Below, piece by piece: positions 26,518 through 35,115 of a stretch of DNA of 64,000 nt (position 1 is its first letter; the number at the start of each line of letters is the position of its first letter). Source of the stretch: an uncultured Erythrobacter sp. (GTDB lineage Bacteria; Pseudomonadota; Alphaproteobacteria; Sphingomonadales; Sphingomonadaceae); assembly GCA_947503155.1 (NCBI GenBank), contig CANNCL010000004.1, positions 62,001 to 126,000 of the forward strand, read 5' to 3'. The position numbers and the translations under genes are program-made. Below the pieces are notes generated by a model. That model saw only the letters and a program-made list of their open reading frames with translations. It was not told the DNA's origin and made no database searches.

Positions 26518-27990
26518 ATGTCCGACTACATCCTCGTCCTTGACGAAGGCACCACGTCCACCCGTGCGATGTTGTTCGCAAGCGACGGGGTTCTGATCGC
26601 CAGCGCGCAAGAGGAATTGACGCAGCATTATCCGCAAAGCGGCTGGGTCGAACATGATGCGGCGGAAATCTGGGACAAAACCCTCGCCTGCGCCAATGAA
26701 GTCATCCCCAAAGCGGGCGGCGCGGCAATGATCGCGGGGATCGGCATCACCAATCAGCGCGAGACAGTGGTGGCTTGGGACAAGGAGACGGGAGAGCCGC
26801 TGACCCGGGCAATCGTTTGGCAGGACCGGCGCACAGAACCGTTTTGTGCTGAGCTGCGCAAAGCTGGCCATGAGGCGGATGTCCAAAAGCGCACAGGCTT
26901 GCTGCTTGACCCCTATTTTTCCGGCACCAAAATGCGTTGGATGCTGGATAATGCCCCCGCAGTGCGCGCGGCGGCCGATGCCGGAACGCTTGCCTTTGGC
27001 ACTGTGGAAAGCTGGCTGGTCTATAAATTGACCAGCGGAGCGCAGCACATAACGGACGCCAGCAATGCCAGCCGAACCTTGCTGATGGAACTGGGCGGAG
27101 CGGGCTTTGATACGGGCCTATGCGGATTGCTGGGCGTGCCGCATGAGGCATTGCCTCAGGTTACGGATATGTCAGGCAGCCTTGCGGAAACGGACGCGGC
27201 ATTGTTCGGCAGCGCGGTCCCGATCACCGGCCTTGCCGGCGATCAGCAGGCGGCGACGATTGGGCAAGCGTGTCTTTCCCCCGGTGAGACTAAGGCGACC
27301 TACGGCACCGGAGCATTTGTGCTGACCAACCAAGGCGGTACGATCCCGCATTCTGAAAATCGCTTGCTCGGGACAGTGCTCACGCAGATCGGCGGCAAGC
27401 GGACCTATGCAATCGAAGGGTCGGTCTTTGTCGCCGGCAGCCTTGTGCAATGGCTGCGCGATTCCTTGGGCATAGTCGAAGTCGCCAGCGAAACCGAAGC
27501 ATTGGCGCGGTCGATCCCGGATAGCGGCGGGGTGACCATTGTTCCTGCGCTTTCCGGTTTGGGCGCACCGCATTGGCGGGCGGAGGCGCGCGGCGTGATT
27601 ACGGGCCTTAGCTTTGCAAGTGGTAAGGCCGAATTGGCGCGCGCAGCGTTGGAGGCGATGGCGCATCAGACGCATGATTTGGCGCAGGCATTCGCCGGTG
27701 ACGGAACCGCTTGGGGAACATTACGGATCGACGGCGGGATGGCAGCCAATGATTGGATGGCACAAGATCTGGCCGACATGCTTGGAATGCCAGTGGAGCG
27801 GCCAGGATTTGTCGAGACCACGGCATTGGGCGCGGCAATGCTCGCGGCGGCCGGGGCTGGGCTTTACCCTGATTTGAAAAGCGCAGCAGAGGCGATGCGC
27901 GGTACGCTCACGACCTTTGAGCCTAAGATGACCGATGATGTGCGGCAGGAACGGCTGGTGCGTTGGGCAAAGGCGCTCAACGCGGCATAA
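26518..27990 (+). CDS. glpK: Glycerol kinase GlpK
   Basis: A 490-residue FGGY-family kinase phosphorylating glycerol to sn-glycerol 3-phosphate. Key stretches: LDEGTTSTRAMLF, GIGITNQRETVVAWD, the DRRTEPFC region, TYGTGAFVL and LRIDGGMAANDWMAQ. Length fits the family (about 500). The ATG at 26518 follows TTGGAGAGA. No glpF or glpD adjoins it. A large hairpin lies 72 bases upstream of the start, which may affect leader structure. Confidence 0.95.
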   Translation: MSDYILVLDEGTTSTRAMLFASDGVLIASAQEELTQHYPQSGWVEHDAAEIWDKTLACANEVIPKAGGAAMIAGIGITNQRETVVAWDKETGEPLTRAIVWQDRRTEPFCAELRKAGHEADVQKRTGLLLDPYFSGTKMRWMLDNAPAVRAAADAGTLAFGTVESWLVYKLTSGAQHITDASNASRTLLMELGGAGFDTGLCGLLGVPHEALPQVTDMSGSLAETDAALFGSAVPITGLAGDQQAATIGQACLSPGETKATYGTGAFVLTNQGGTIPHSENRLLGTVLTQIGGKRTYAIEGSVFVAGSLVQWLRDSLGIVEVASETEALARSIPDSGGVTIVPALSGLGAPHWRAEARGVITGLSFASGKAELARAALEAMAHQTHDLAQAFAGDGTAWGTLRIDGGMAANDWMAQDLADMLGMPVERPGFVETTALGAAMLAAAGAGLYPDLKSAAEAMRGTLTTFEPKMTDDVRQERLVRWAKALNAA

Positions 27991-27997
27991 GCGCCAA

Positions 27998-28459
27998 TCA
28001 GCCCAAATCCGCCAATCGCCGTTTAAGGCGCGAATGGATTGCGCGCGCGGGCGAGGCCATTTCGAACCCGCTGCGCCATGCCTCGTCAAGCCGGGCAATC
28101 CGCTGATGAAGGCGCTCTGTTTCCGCGATAAGCTCACAGGTCTCCGGCTCTAGCGCGCCCAAAGCTTTGGGATCGGCCTCGCGGTCCGCCGGCAGCGTGC
28201 CGTTGCGCAGCACCTGACCCTCGCTCAGTTCGCCTGAAAAAAATGCGCGTTGGTTCAGCAGCCACGCGAGCACATGCATCATCCGGGTGGTGGTCTTCAG
28301 CCCTTCGGTCGAAAGCGCCAGACGGATTGTGGCATCCTCGCCCATCTCCGGCTCGCGCACGCCCAATGCAAAAACGGCGCGCACATCATCCGCAAGGATC
28401 AGTGCCTCGCTATACAGCGCCTCGATAATCGGGCGCGAAAGATTGGTAGTCCGTGACAT
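27998..28459 (-). CDS. DUF1465 / RcdA-like regulator of CtrA degradation
   Basis: A 153-residue helical protein of the DUF1465 family. The conserved segment STEGLKTTTRMMHVLAWLLN near residues 50-70 and the N-terminal LYSEALILADDVRAVF match Caulobacter RcdA, an adaptor that helps ClpXP degrade the cell-cycle regulator CtrA at the pole. It is slightly shorter than Caulobacter RcdA. It converges on glpK with a 7-base gap. That it acts on CtrA in this organism is inferred from family only. Confidence 0.85.
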   Translation of the reverse strand: MSRTTNLSRPIIEALYSEALILADDVRAVFALGVREPEMGEDATIRLALSTEGLKTTTRMMHVLAWLLNQRAFFSGELSEGQVLRNGTLPADREADPKALGALEPETCELIAETERLHQRIARLDEAWRSGFEMASPARAIHSRLKRRLADLG

Positions 28460-28630
28460 ATATTGAGAGCGCTATGCTCCATTGGGCCGCCTGACCAGCG
28501 GCCTATGGTTACTATCCGGCGATGTTTTTTTGGCGTCCCGTATCGGAACATTATCGGGCGTACATTAACGCAAAGTTTAGGCGGCGATTGTGGGGCGCCT
28601 GAGGGGGAAACCCGCGCCGAAGCGTGGTTT

Positions 28631-28828
28631 TTACGCGATGATGTCGGGTAATAGCGTGTCTTCGATGATCGCGATTTGGTCTTTCAACCTCAATTTGCGT
28701 TTCTTGAGCCGCGCGATTTGCAGCTGATCGCTGGACCCAGCTTCGGTTAACGCAAAAATCGCCGCATCAAGGTCGCGATGTTCCGAGCGCAGCAATTCGG
28801 CACGTTTCTGGAGCTCTTGCTCATTCAT
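28631..28828 (-). CDS. DUF465 small protein
   Basis: A 65-residue charged helical protein of the DUF465 (YdcH-like) family: EQELQKRAELLRSEHRDLDA, then QIARLKKRKLRLKDQIAII. Predicted to be a short helical hairpin or coiled coil; function unknown. The ATG at 28828 begins MNEQEL and gives the family length. An upstream in-frame ATG adds 39 unconserved residues. Confidence 0.8.
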   Translation of the reverse strand: MNEQELQKRAELLRSEHRDLDAAIFALTEAGSSDQLQIARLKKRKLRLKDQIAIIEDTLLPDIIA

Positions 28829-29210
28829 GTCTCGAACACTCGCCTTTAACCGAAATTGGACGCCAATTGCGCTCTCATGCGCCAAATTTTGCTGCGCTAC
28901 TACGCCATTTTGCGCAAGGCGTTCAGTATGGCACCGAATTGGCACTCAACTGGCTTGCTCTGGGCGGTAATTGGCGCCCCTATGTAGTGTTCCTGAGCGC
29001 GCGGTTTGGTCACGGGGCGCTCGCCGCAGAAATACGGTGACGCACCGATTTGCGCTTAATCAACTCTTTGCAAAAGCCTCTCACTGTGTTCAATTCATGA
29101 AACGCGGCCCGGCCGCCCTAAGGCCGAGTCGCCCTTGCCGCTAACCCAGCGGGGGCTGATGTCGATGATGGTCGATAATGCAGTTTCCCGCTCTTCAAAG
29201 GAGAACGCAT
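28829..29210. other. Intergenic region between two divergent DUF465 genes
   Basis: About 380 bases with no credible reading frame. It must hold both divergent promoters. Visible features are the small inverted repeats ATTGG/CCAAT (28855-28867) and CGGCC/GGCCG (29110-29126) and a good ribosome site AAAGGAGAA before the plus-strand gene. No convincing small RNA or riboswitch fold was recognised. Confidence 0.5.
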
Positions 29211-29399
29211 ATGGCCCAACCTTCACTTTCAGGAACAGCTTCCGCAGCCTCACCTCACGTGAATGCTCTCCAATCGAAACATGCTGGACTTGAAGCCCGA
29301 TTGCGCGATGAACAGGCCCGCCCAGTGCCCGATGCGGAGATGGTGCAGGAAATCAAGAAACAGAAATTGCGATTAAAAGAAGAGATCGCGCGCGCTTAG
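29211..29399 (+). CDS. DUF465 small protein
   Basis: A 62-residue protein of the same DUF465 type as the divergent neighbour: VNALQSKHAGLEARLRDEQ, then EIKKQKLRLKEEI. The first 18 residues are Ser/Ala-rich. A strong ribosome site (AAAGGAGAACGCAT) precedes the ATG at 29211, which decides the start. Function unknown. Confidence 0.8.
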   Translation: MAQPSLSGTASAASPHVNALQSKHAGLEARLRDEQARPVPDAEMVQEIKKQKLRLKEEIARA

Positions 29400-29486
29400 A
29401 CGCCGCCGCGATCTGACATTTGCTTCTATATTAGGCCCTATACAGGATTGCAGAAGCGCGCGCCGGACCCTAGGCTTTGACGAGCC

Positions 29487-31763
29487 ATGACCTCCGCCGC
29501 TTCCGACTCTGCCCGTCAAATCCTCACCCGTCTGCACGAGGTGATGGCGTCGCGTCTGCACGCTCAGGGTAAGCTCGATCAGGTGGTCGAGATTATTGGC
29601 GAGTGCCTGACATCAGAAGTGTGCTCGATTTACCTCCTGCGCGAAGGGATGCTGGAGCTCTTTGCGACGCGCGGCCTCAATCAGAGCGCGGTCCATGTTA
29701 CGCGCATGGCCATTGGCGAAGGTTTGACCGGCGTAATCGCGGATCAAGCGGCGATGCTGAACCTCGCTGAAGCCAAAGCGCATCCCGATTTCCAATACCG
29801 CCCGGAAACAGGCGAAGAGCAATTCCACTCCTTTGCCGGTGTGCCGATCGTCTACCGCGAACGGGCTGTGGGCGTTCTTTGCGTCCAACATGTTGACCCG
29901 CGCCGGTATGAAGAGATCGAGATAGAGGCGCTTCAGACGACCGCGATGGTCCTTTCTGAACTGATCACCAATGCTGAATTGGTCGATGAAGAAGATGCGT
30001 TGGGCCTATCGCCCGCAATGTCCGGCTCGCAGACGGTTAATGGCCTGACATTGGTGAAAGGATTGGGCGCCGGGTTCGCGGCCTATCACCAACCGCGTGT
30101 GCAGATCACACAGGTCATGGCCGACGATATCGAGGCCGAGCGCGAGCGTGTTTACCGCGCTTTTGACAAGATGCGCGAGCAGATCGACACTTTGGCCGGG
30201 CAAGCGGAATTCGGCGCAGGCGGCGAACATGAAGAGGTGCTCGAGACCTATAAGATGTTCGCCTATGACGAAGGCTGGTCACGGCGCATCAATGAATCGA
30301 TCGATTCGGGTCTGACTGCGGAGGCCGCAATTGAACGGGTTCAGCAGCATACGCGGATGCGGATGCGCGAGATCGACGATCCGCTGCTCGCTGACCGAAT
30401 GCATGATCTGGAGGATCTGGCCAACCGATTGCTCCGCATCGTTTCGGGTCAATTGGGCACCGCGGCGCAGCAGGGTCTGCGCAAAGATACGATCCTGATC
30501 GCGCGCAATTTGGGTCCGGCGGAATTGCTGGAATATGATAAGCGGCGCCTCAAAGGCGTGATCTTGGAAGAAGGCTCGCTCACCGCGCATGTTGTGATTG
30601 TAGCGCGGGCGATGGGCGTGCCCGTGATTGGGCGGGCAAAGAGCTTGCGCGGGATTATTCGCGACGGCGATGAGATATTGCTGGATGCGGGCGCTGCTAG
30701 CGCGACCATTCGGCCATCCTCGCAAATGGCAGAGGCCTTTGCACAACGTTTTGCAAAATCGCGCGAGAAACAAGCGGCCTATGCCGCGCTTCGTGATGTC
30801 GAACCGTTCACCCGCTGCGGCACCCGCATTCAGGTGATGATGAATGCCGGGCTGCGTGATGATATGAGCTCGCTGGCACTAAGCGGAGCGGACGGGGTTG
30901 GGCTGTTCCGCACCGAATTTCAGTTCCTTGTCTCCGCCACTTTGCCCGCGCGCGAGAGGCAATTGCGCCTTTACCGAGATGTGCTCGATGCGGCTGGCGA
31001 TAAGCCGGTTATCTTCCGCACGGTCGATATTGGCGGCGATAAAGCGGTTCCGTATTTGACGTCTGACATCGCTGCGAATGACGAAAATCCCGCAATGGGC
31101 TGGCGCGCGCTCCGGCTCGCTCTCCACCGCGAAGGGTTGATGAAAGCGCAGGCCAGGGCGCTGCTAGAGGCGGCGGCTGGCCGCGCGCTCTATGTGATGT
31201 TCCCGATGGTGTCCGAACCGTGGGAATTCGATGCGGCCAAGGCTGTGTTCGAGGATCAACTGAAATTCCTGCGGTCCAAAAAGAAAATGGTGCCCGAACA
31301 TGTCCGCTACGGCGCAATGCTGGAGGTGCCAGCACTCGCCGAAGTGCTTGATCTGCTCATTCCAAAACTGTCATTCCTTTCGGTCGGGACCAATGATCTG
31401 ACCCAGTTCTTATTCGCCGCTGACCGGGGCAATCCGGCTTTGGCGGAACGCTATGATTGGCTCAGCGTCGCCATTATGCGGTTCCTGCGCCGCGTGGTGA
31501 ACGCCACAGTCGGCAGCAATGTGGAATTGGGTGTGTGCGGCGAAATGGGCGGGCGGCGGCTCGAAGCGCTGGCATTACTGGCCATCGGTTTCCGGCGGCT
31601 TTCCATCACACCAGCAGCCGTTGGCCCGATCAAGGAATTGGTGCGCAAAGTTGATCTGAAAGAACTTAGCGAAGCGATGACCGAATGGCTGGCGCAACCG
31701 GGTGTGGACCTGCGCGCTGAGCTGAGCGCATGGGCAAGCGAACGCGATATTGAAACCGACTAA
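29487..31763 (+). CDS. ptsP: Nitrogen-PTS phosphoenolpyruvate-protein phosphotransferase PtsP (EI-Ntr)
   Basis: A 758-residue enzyme I of the nitrogen-related phosphotransferase system. A GAF domain (about 1-165) precedes the PTS enzyme-I N domain (about 190-300), the phosphohistidine domain with H368 (GSLTAHVVIVARAMGVPV) and the C-terminal PEP-binding TIM barrel with LFRTEFQFL, TVDIGGDK, MLEVPA, GTNDLTQFLFAADR and the catalytic cysteine in GVCGEMGG. It passes phosphate from PEP to NPr and EIIA-Ntr, linking nitrogen and carbon status to regulation. ptsN and ptsO are not in the window. Confidence 0.95.
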   Translation: MTSAASDSARQILTRLHEVMASRLHAQGKLDQVVEIIGECLTSEVCSIYLLREGMLELFATRGLNQSAVHVTRMAIGEGLTGVIADQAAMLNLAEAKAHPDFQYRPETGEEQFHSFAGVPIVYRERAVGVLCVQHVDPRRYEEIEIEALQTTAMVLSELITNAELVDEEDALGLSPAMSGSQTVNGLTLVKGLGAGFAAYHQPRVQITQVMADDIEAERERVYRAFDKMREQIDTLAGQAEFGAGGEHEEVLETYKMFAYDEGWSRRINESIDSGLTAEAAIERVQQHTRMRMREIDDPLLADRMHDLEDLANRLLRIVSGQLGTAAQQGLRKDTILIARNLGPAELLEYDKRRLKGVILEEGSLTAHVVIVARAMGVPVIGRAKSLRGIIRDGDEILLDAGAASATIRPSSQMAEAFAQRFAKSREKQAAYAALRDVEPFTRCGTRIQVMMNAGLRDDMSSLALSGADGVGLFRTEFQFLVSATLPARERQLRLYRDVLDAAGDKPVIFRTVDIGGDKAVPYLTSDIAANDENPAMGWRALRLALHREGLMKAQARALLEAAAGRALYVMFPMVSEPWEFDAAKAVFEDQLKFLRSKKKMVPEHVRYGAMLEVPALAEVLDLLIPKLSFLSVGTNDLTQFLFAADRGNPALAERYDWLSVAIMRFLRRVVNATVGSNVELGVCGEMGGRRLEALALLAIGFRRLSITPAAVGPIKELVRKVDLKELSEAMTEWLAQPGVDLRAELSAWASERDIETD

Positions 31764-31897
31764 CGGCGCTATCGGGCGCTTCGTCAGCAATTATACGATT
31801 TTACGAGAATTTCTGGGGCGAATCCTTGACAGGTGGTAAACGCCGGGGTTTCAACGGCTTTAGGAAAAATCAAAAACCACGAAAAGTGGATGGGGTC

Positions 31898-32752
31898 ATG
31901 GATAGCGAAGTGGACAGCACCGCCGAAGAGCTGACTGAGCCTGTGGAAACAGCGCCGGAAACCGCTGGCACTCGCTTGCGCGCCGCGCGCGAAGCGAAGC
32001 GGTTGGAACTTTCGCATGTCGCCGCTGAAACGCGCATCCCTATTCGTCATCTCGAAGCGATTGAGAGCGGTGAATTTGGCGCGCTGCCCTCGCGCACTTA
32101 CGCGATTGGTTTTGCAAAGACTTATGCGCGCTCGGTTGATCTGGATCACGAAGAAATCGCTCAGTTGGTGCGTGAGGAACTGGCCGATGGCCATGCGCGC
32201 GCGTCTGCGATGGCTGGTGGGATGGAACCGGGTGATCCGGCCAAATTGCCGTCTGCGGGTCTCGCTTGGTTCGGCGGTTTCGCAGCCCTAGCATTGGCGG
32301 TCGGTGTGATCGCATTTGTCAGCACCTATTTCGGCGCTGGCGCAGACCCGGCATCATTGATCGCGGATGGCGACGATACGGCGGGCGAAGGCAGCGCATT
32401 GGCGGCGGCTGATAGTGCCGCGCCTAGCGAAGCAGATCCAGTCATTCCTGCCAGCGGCCAAGTTGTTTTCACTGCATTGGAAGACGGTGTGTGGGTGCGA
32501 TTTTACGAAGACGGCGGAGAACGTTTGTTCGAAGCGCAAATGGCCACAGGTGACCGGTTTGAATTGCCCGTAAGCGCAAGCGATCCGCGGATTAACACGG
32601 GCCGCCCTGATGCCTTTTCGATCACGATTGGCGGGCGTTCGGTGGCAAAATTGTCCGACGAGCCGGTGACTATGGGCGACACGCCAGTTTCCGCCGATGC
32701 CTTGCTTGCGCGCGCCGACATTGCGGCCGCGCCGGGTTCCGCCAATAACTGA
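31898..32752 (+). CDS. RodZ-like helix-turn-helix membrane protein
   Basis: A 284-residue protein. An acidic N-terminal tail precedes a Cro/cI-type HTH (TRLRAAREAKRLELSHVAAET, then IPIRHLEAIESGEFGALP). One membrane helix (about 125-150, GFAALALAVGVIAFVSTYF) leads to a C-terminal DUF4115-type beta domain (VVFTALEDGVWVRFYEDGG). This layout matches RodZ/YfgA cytoskeletal-anchor proteins that help organise MreB. The start at 31898 is the ATG after GAAAAGTGGA; an earlier in-frame ATG at 31826 adds 24 basic residues and cannot be excluded. Confidence 0.82.
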   Translation: MDSEVDSTAEELTEPVETAPETAGTRLRAAREAKRLELSHVAAETRIPIRHLEAIESGEFGALPSRTYAIGFAKTYARSVDLDHEEIAQLVREELADGHARASAMAGGMEPGDPAKLPSAGLAWFGGFAALALAVGVIAFVSTYFGAGADPASLIADGDDTAGEGSALAAADSAAPSEADPVIPASGQVVFTALEDGVWVRFYEDGGERLFEAQMATGDRFELPVSASDPRINTGRPDAFSITIGGRSVAKLSDEPVTMGDTPVSADALLARADIAAAPGSANN

Positions 32753-32896
32753 CCTGATCGGCTCTTACCGAAGCACTGATCTCAATTCTGGGGGCATTCC
32801 CCCGATAAGTCATCATCCGGGGTCGACTTGACGCGGGGGGTTGGGCACAGATTCCCTGTATATTCATGTGCTCTGCGGCAATCCTCTATTGCGACC

Positions 32897-32924
32897 TGAG
32901 TACAGAGATTTGAGTACAGAGATT
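32897..32924. repeat. 14-bp perfect tandem duplication
   Basis: TGAGTACAGAGATT is repeated exactly at 32897-32910 and 32911-32924, in the 206-base gap between the RodZ-like gene and cpoB, 35 bases before the cpoB start. Confidence 0.85.
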
Positions 32925-32958
32925 TGAACCGGCACTGATTACGGGAGCCCGACCTGAT

Positions 32959-34002
32959 ATGAGCCCTGCGAAACTGATTTCGACCCTGCCTTTAACCCTG
33001 CCTTTAACCCTGCCTCTAACCCTGCCATCAACATTGCGCGCGGCGGCGCCGGCTCTGGCGGCGTTTGTTTGCGCGGCTGTGGTCGCAACCACGCCAATCC
33101 CCGCAATGGCGCAAGATGACACTGAGGCGCGGCTTCGCCGAGCAGAAGCAGAGATCCGGGCGTTGCAGCGCACCGTATTTCCGGGCGGCGATGGGCGCTT
33201 TTTTGAGCCACAGATTTCCGCCGATGGAACCCCGCGTGCGGTCTCGGGCGGAGCAGGCGTCAGCGCCCCTTCGACCACGGCTGTCACAGATATTCTGGCG
33301 CGGCTCGACGCGCTTGAAATTCAATTGCAACGCTTGACCGCTCTGACGGAAGAAAACACCAATTCACTCAGCGGGTTGGATGTACGGGTGACCGCATTGG
33401 AAAGCAGCGGCGCCAGCGCAATTCCGGCCGCCGGTAATGCCTCTGGCGATCTCGGCGCGACCGATACCAACCTTTCGGCGATGACAGGGAATGCAACCGG
33501 AAATAGCGGCGCAGCGCTCACCCAAGATGCGCCTGCGTCGACAAATACCGTCACAGGGCCAACGCCTGAACGCCTTGCCGCTGTGCAAGAGATTACAAAG
33601 CCGCAATCCGAAGATCCGGGCGATGACGAATATTCCTATGGCTTCCGCCTTTGGAATGCGGGCTTTTTCCCCGAAGCGCGGCAACAGCTTGCCTCTTATG
33701 TAGAGGGATATCCTGAGCATTTCCGCCTGACTTATGGCCGCAATTTGCTGGGCCGGGCGTTCCTTGATGATGGTATGCCAGAAGAAGCCGCGCGCTGGTT
33801 CTTGCGCAATTATCAGGCCGACCGGACCGCGCGCCGTGCGCCCGACAGCTTGCTGTACCTCGCAGAATCCATGATCGCGATGGGAGACACTCGCCGGGCC
33901 TGCATAGCTTTGGCAGAGTTTGGCGATACATATCCGGCGGTCGCGTCTGGGCGGTTGGCTGATCAGTATGAGAGCAATCTGCGCAACATCACCTGCGAAT
34001 AA
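32959..34002 (+). CDS. cpoB: Tol-Pal system / cell division coordinator CpoB (YbgF)
   Basis: A 347-residue periplasmic protein. A signal peptide ends at IPAMA before QDD near residue 52. A short coiled coil follows (ARLRRAEAEIRALQRTV; ILARLDALEIQLQRLTALT). A Thr/Ala/Gly-rich linker leads to C-terminal TPR repeats (SYGFRLWNAGFFPEARQQL, GRAFLDDGMPEEAARWF, SLLYLAESMIAMGDTRRAC). CpoB proteins coordinate outer-membrane constriction with peptidoglycan synthesis. The signal peptide is unusual, starting with repeated TLPL units encoded by a 12-bp tandem repeat. The order cpoB-tilS is common in alphaproteobacteria. Confidence 0.88.
   Translation: MSPAKLISTLPLTLPLTLPLTLPSTLRAAAPALAAFVCAAVVATTPIPAMAQDDTEARLRRAEAEIRALQRTVFPGGDGRFFEPQISADGTPRAVSGGAGVSAPSTTAVTDILARLDALEIQLQRLTALTEENTNSLSGLDVRVTALESSGASAIPAAGNASGDLGATDTNLSAMTGNATGNSGAALTQDAPASTNTVTGPTPERLAAVQEITKPQSEDPGDDEYSYGFRLWNAGFFPEARQQLASYVEGYPEHFRLTYGRNLLGRAFLDDGMPEEAARWFLRNYQADRTARRAPDSLLYLAESMIAMGDTRRACIALAEFGDTYPAVASGRLADQYESNLRNITCE
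32983..33030 (+). repeat. 12-bp tandem repeat, four units, in the CpoB signal peptide
   Basis: ACCCTGCCTTTA occurs twice exactly (32983-32994, 32995-33006), then with one change (33007-33018) and with two changes (33019-33030). It encodes repeated TLPL units between the start and the hydrophobic core of the signal peptide. Copy-number change would lengthen or shorten the leader without a frameshift. Confidence 0.85.
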
Positions 34003-35044
34003 ATTTCGCGGCGAGGAGGCACTGATTGATACGCCGATCGACATTTCGAGGCTTAATCCTGACCTGATCGCGCGATTTGGCGAAGAGACCGAGGCGCTAT
34101 GGCCGCGTGACATTCGAACTGGCCCATTGGGCTTGGCGGTGTCAGGCGGGCCGGACAGTTTGGCGCTGCTGCTATTGGCTCAGGCGGCGATGCCGGGCGA
34201 GATTTCGGTTCTGAGCATTGATCACGGCCTGCGCGCCGCCGCCGCCGAGGAGGCCGCGATGGTTGGGGAAATTTGCGCCCAGCTCGATGTCCCCTTCACC
34301 GCGATGACAGTCGCTGTCGGCCCCGGCAATGTCCAAGCCAAGGCGCGCGATGCTCGTTATGCGGCTCTGCGAAAATGGTCAGGTGCCCTAGATATTGGCG
34401 CAGTCGCGACCGCGCATCATGCCGATGATCAGGCCGAAACGCTGCTTATGCGGCTGGCGCGGGGAAGCGGGCTGGCGGGGCTTGCGGGGGTACGGTCATG
34501 GGGTAGCCTGCCTGATTGCGAGACACCGCTTATCCGGCCCCTGCTCTGGGCGCGTAAAACCGAATTAGAAGCTCTGGTCGCAGATGCTGGTATAACGCCC
34601 GCGCTCGACCCTTCCAACGCCAACCGCGCCTTTGACCGGGTGCGGGTGCGGCAACATCTCGCGGAACATGATTGGCTGGATGCAGAAGCGCTCGCGGCGA
34701 GCGCGGGGCATTTGGCGGAAGGGTGGCGGGCGCTTGAATGGTATGCGCAGGCGGATTGGGAGGAGATGGTGACGCGCGAGGACAGCGCGTCTGGCCCAAC
34801 CTACCAATATTACGCCAATGTGCCGCGTGTGATTCAGATAGAGACTGTGTGCCGGATTGTCTCCGAACTTGGCGGGCGCGTTTCCCGCAGCGAAGCGGGC
34901 CGCGCCGCAGACAGATTATGGCGCGGGCAAAACGCTTCGCTTGGCGGAGTTCTCGCCGCCGCTAGTGTTGAAAAAGTCGCAAAAGTTGGCGTGGAAATGC
35001 GCGTTTGGCGGTTCTCAACCGAGCCGCCCAGACGCCAGCACTAA
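33968..35044 (+). CDS. tilS: tRNA(Ile)-lysidine synthetase TilS
   Basis: An N-type ATP pyrophosphatase that converts C34 of tRNA-Ile(CAU) to lysidine. The PP-loop SGGPDSLALL is followed by SIDHGLR, the KARDARYAAL region and ATAHHADDQAETLLMRLARG, all hallmarks of TilS; RVRVRQHLAEHDW and a degenerate C-terminal part follow. The start is uncertain. The only nearby in-frame ATGs (33920, 33968) lie inside cpoB and encode unconserved residues. A strong GAGGAGG (34013-34019) precedes an in-frame CTG at 34022 and ATT at 34025, where conserved-looking sequence begins. Confidence 0.9.
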   Translation: MRAICATSPANKFRGEEALIDTPIDISRLNPDLIARFGEETEALWPRDIRTGPLGLAVSGGPDSLALLLLAQAAMPGEISVLSIDHGLRAAAAEEAAMVGEICAQLDVPFTAMTVAVGPGNVQAKARDARYAALRKWSGALDIGAVATAHHADDQAETLLMRLARGSGLAGLAGVRSWGSLPDCETPLIRPLLWARKTELEALVADAGITPALDPSNANRAFDRVRVRQHLAEHDWLDAEALAASAGHLAEGWRALEWYAQADWEEMVTREDSASGPTYQYYANVPRVIQIETVCRIVSELGGRVSRSEAGRAADRLWRGQNASLGGVLAAASVEKVAKVGVEMRVWRFSTEPPRRQH

Positions 35045-35050
35045 GTCTTG

Positions 35051-35089
35051 GCGATTCAGGGGTGCGATTCAGAGGTGCGATTCAGGGGC
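35051..35089. repeat. 13-bp tandem repeat, three units
   Basis: Units GCGATTCAGGGGT, GCGATTCAGAGGT and GCGATTCAGGGGC follow each other at 35051-35089 in the 71-base gap between the convergent tilS and L,D-transpeptidase genes. Their function is unknown; no terminator hairpin is evident here. Confidence 0.85.
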
Positions 35090-35115
35090 ACGTTCCTGGG
35101 GCGCATCTGGTCCGT

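Noticed and set aside
26281..27048. Long N-terminal extension of the minus-strand MBL gene reading back through glpK
   Set aside because: It overlaps the strongly conserved glpK on the other strand, and the family N terminus begins at 26280.
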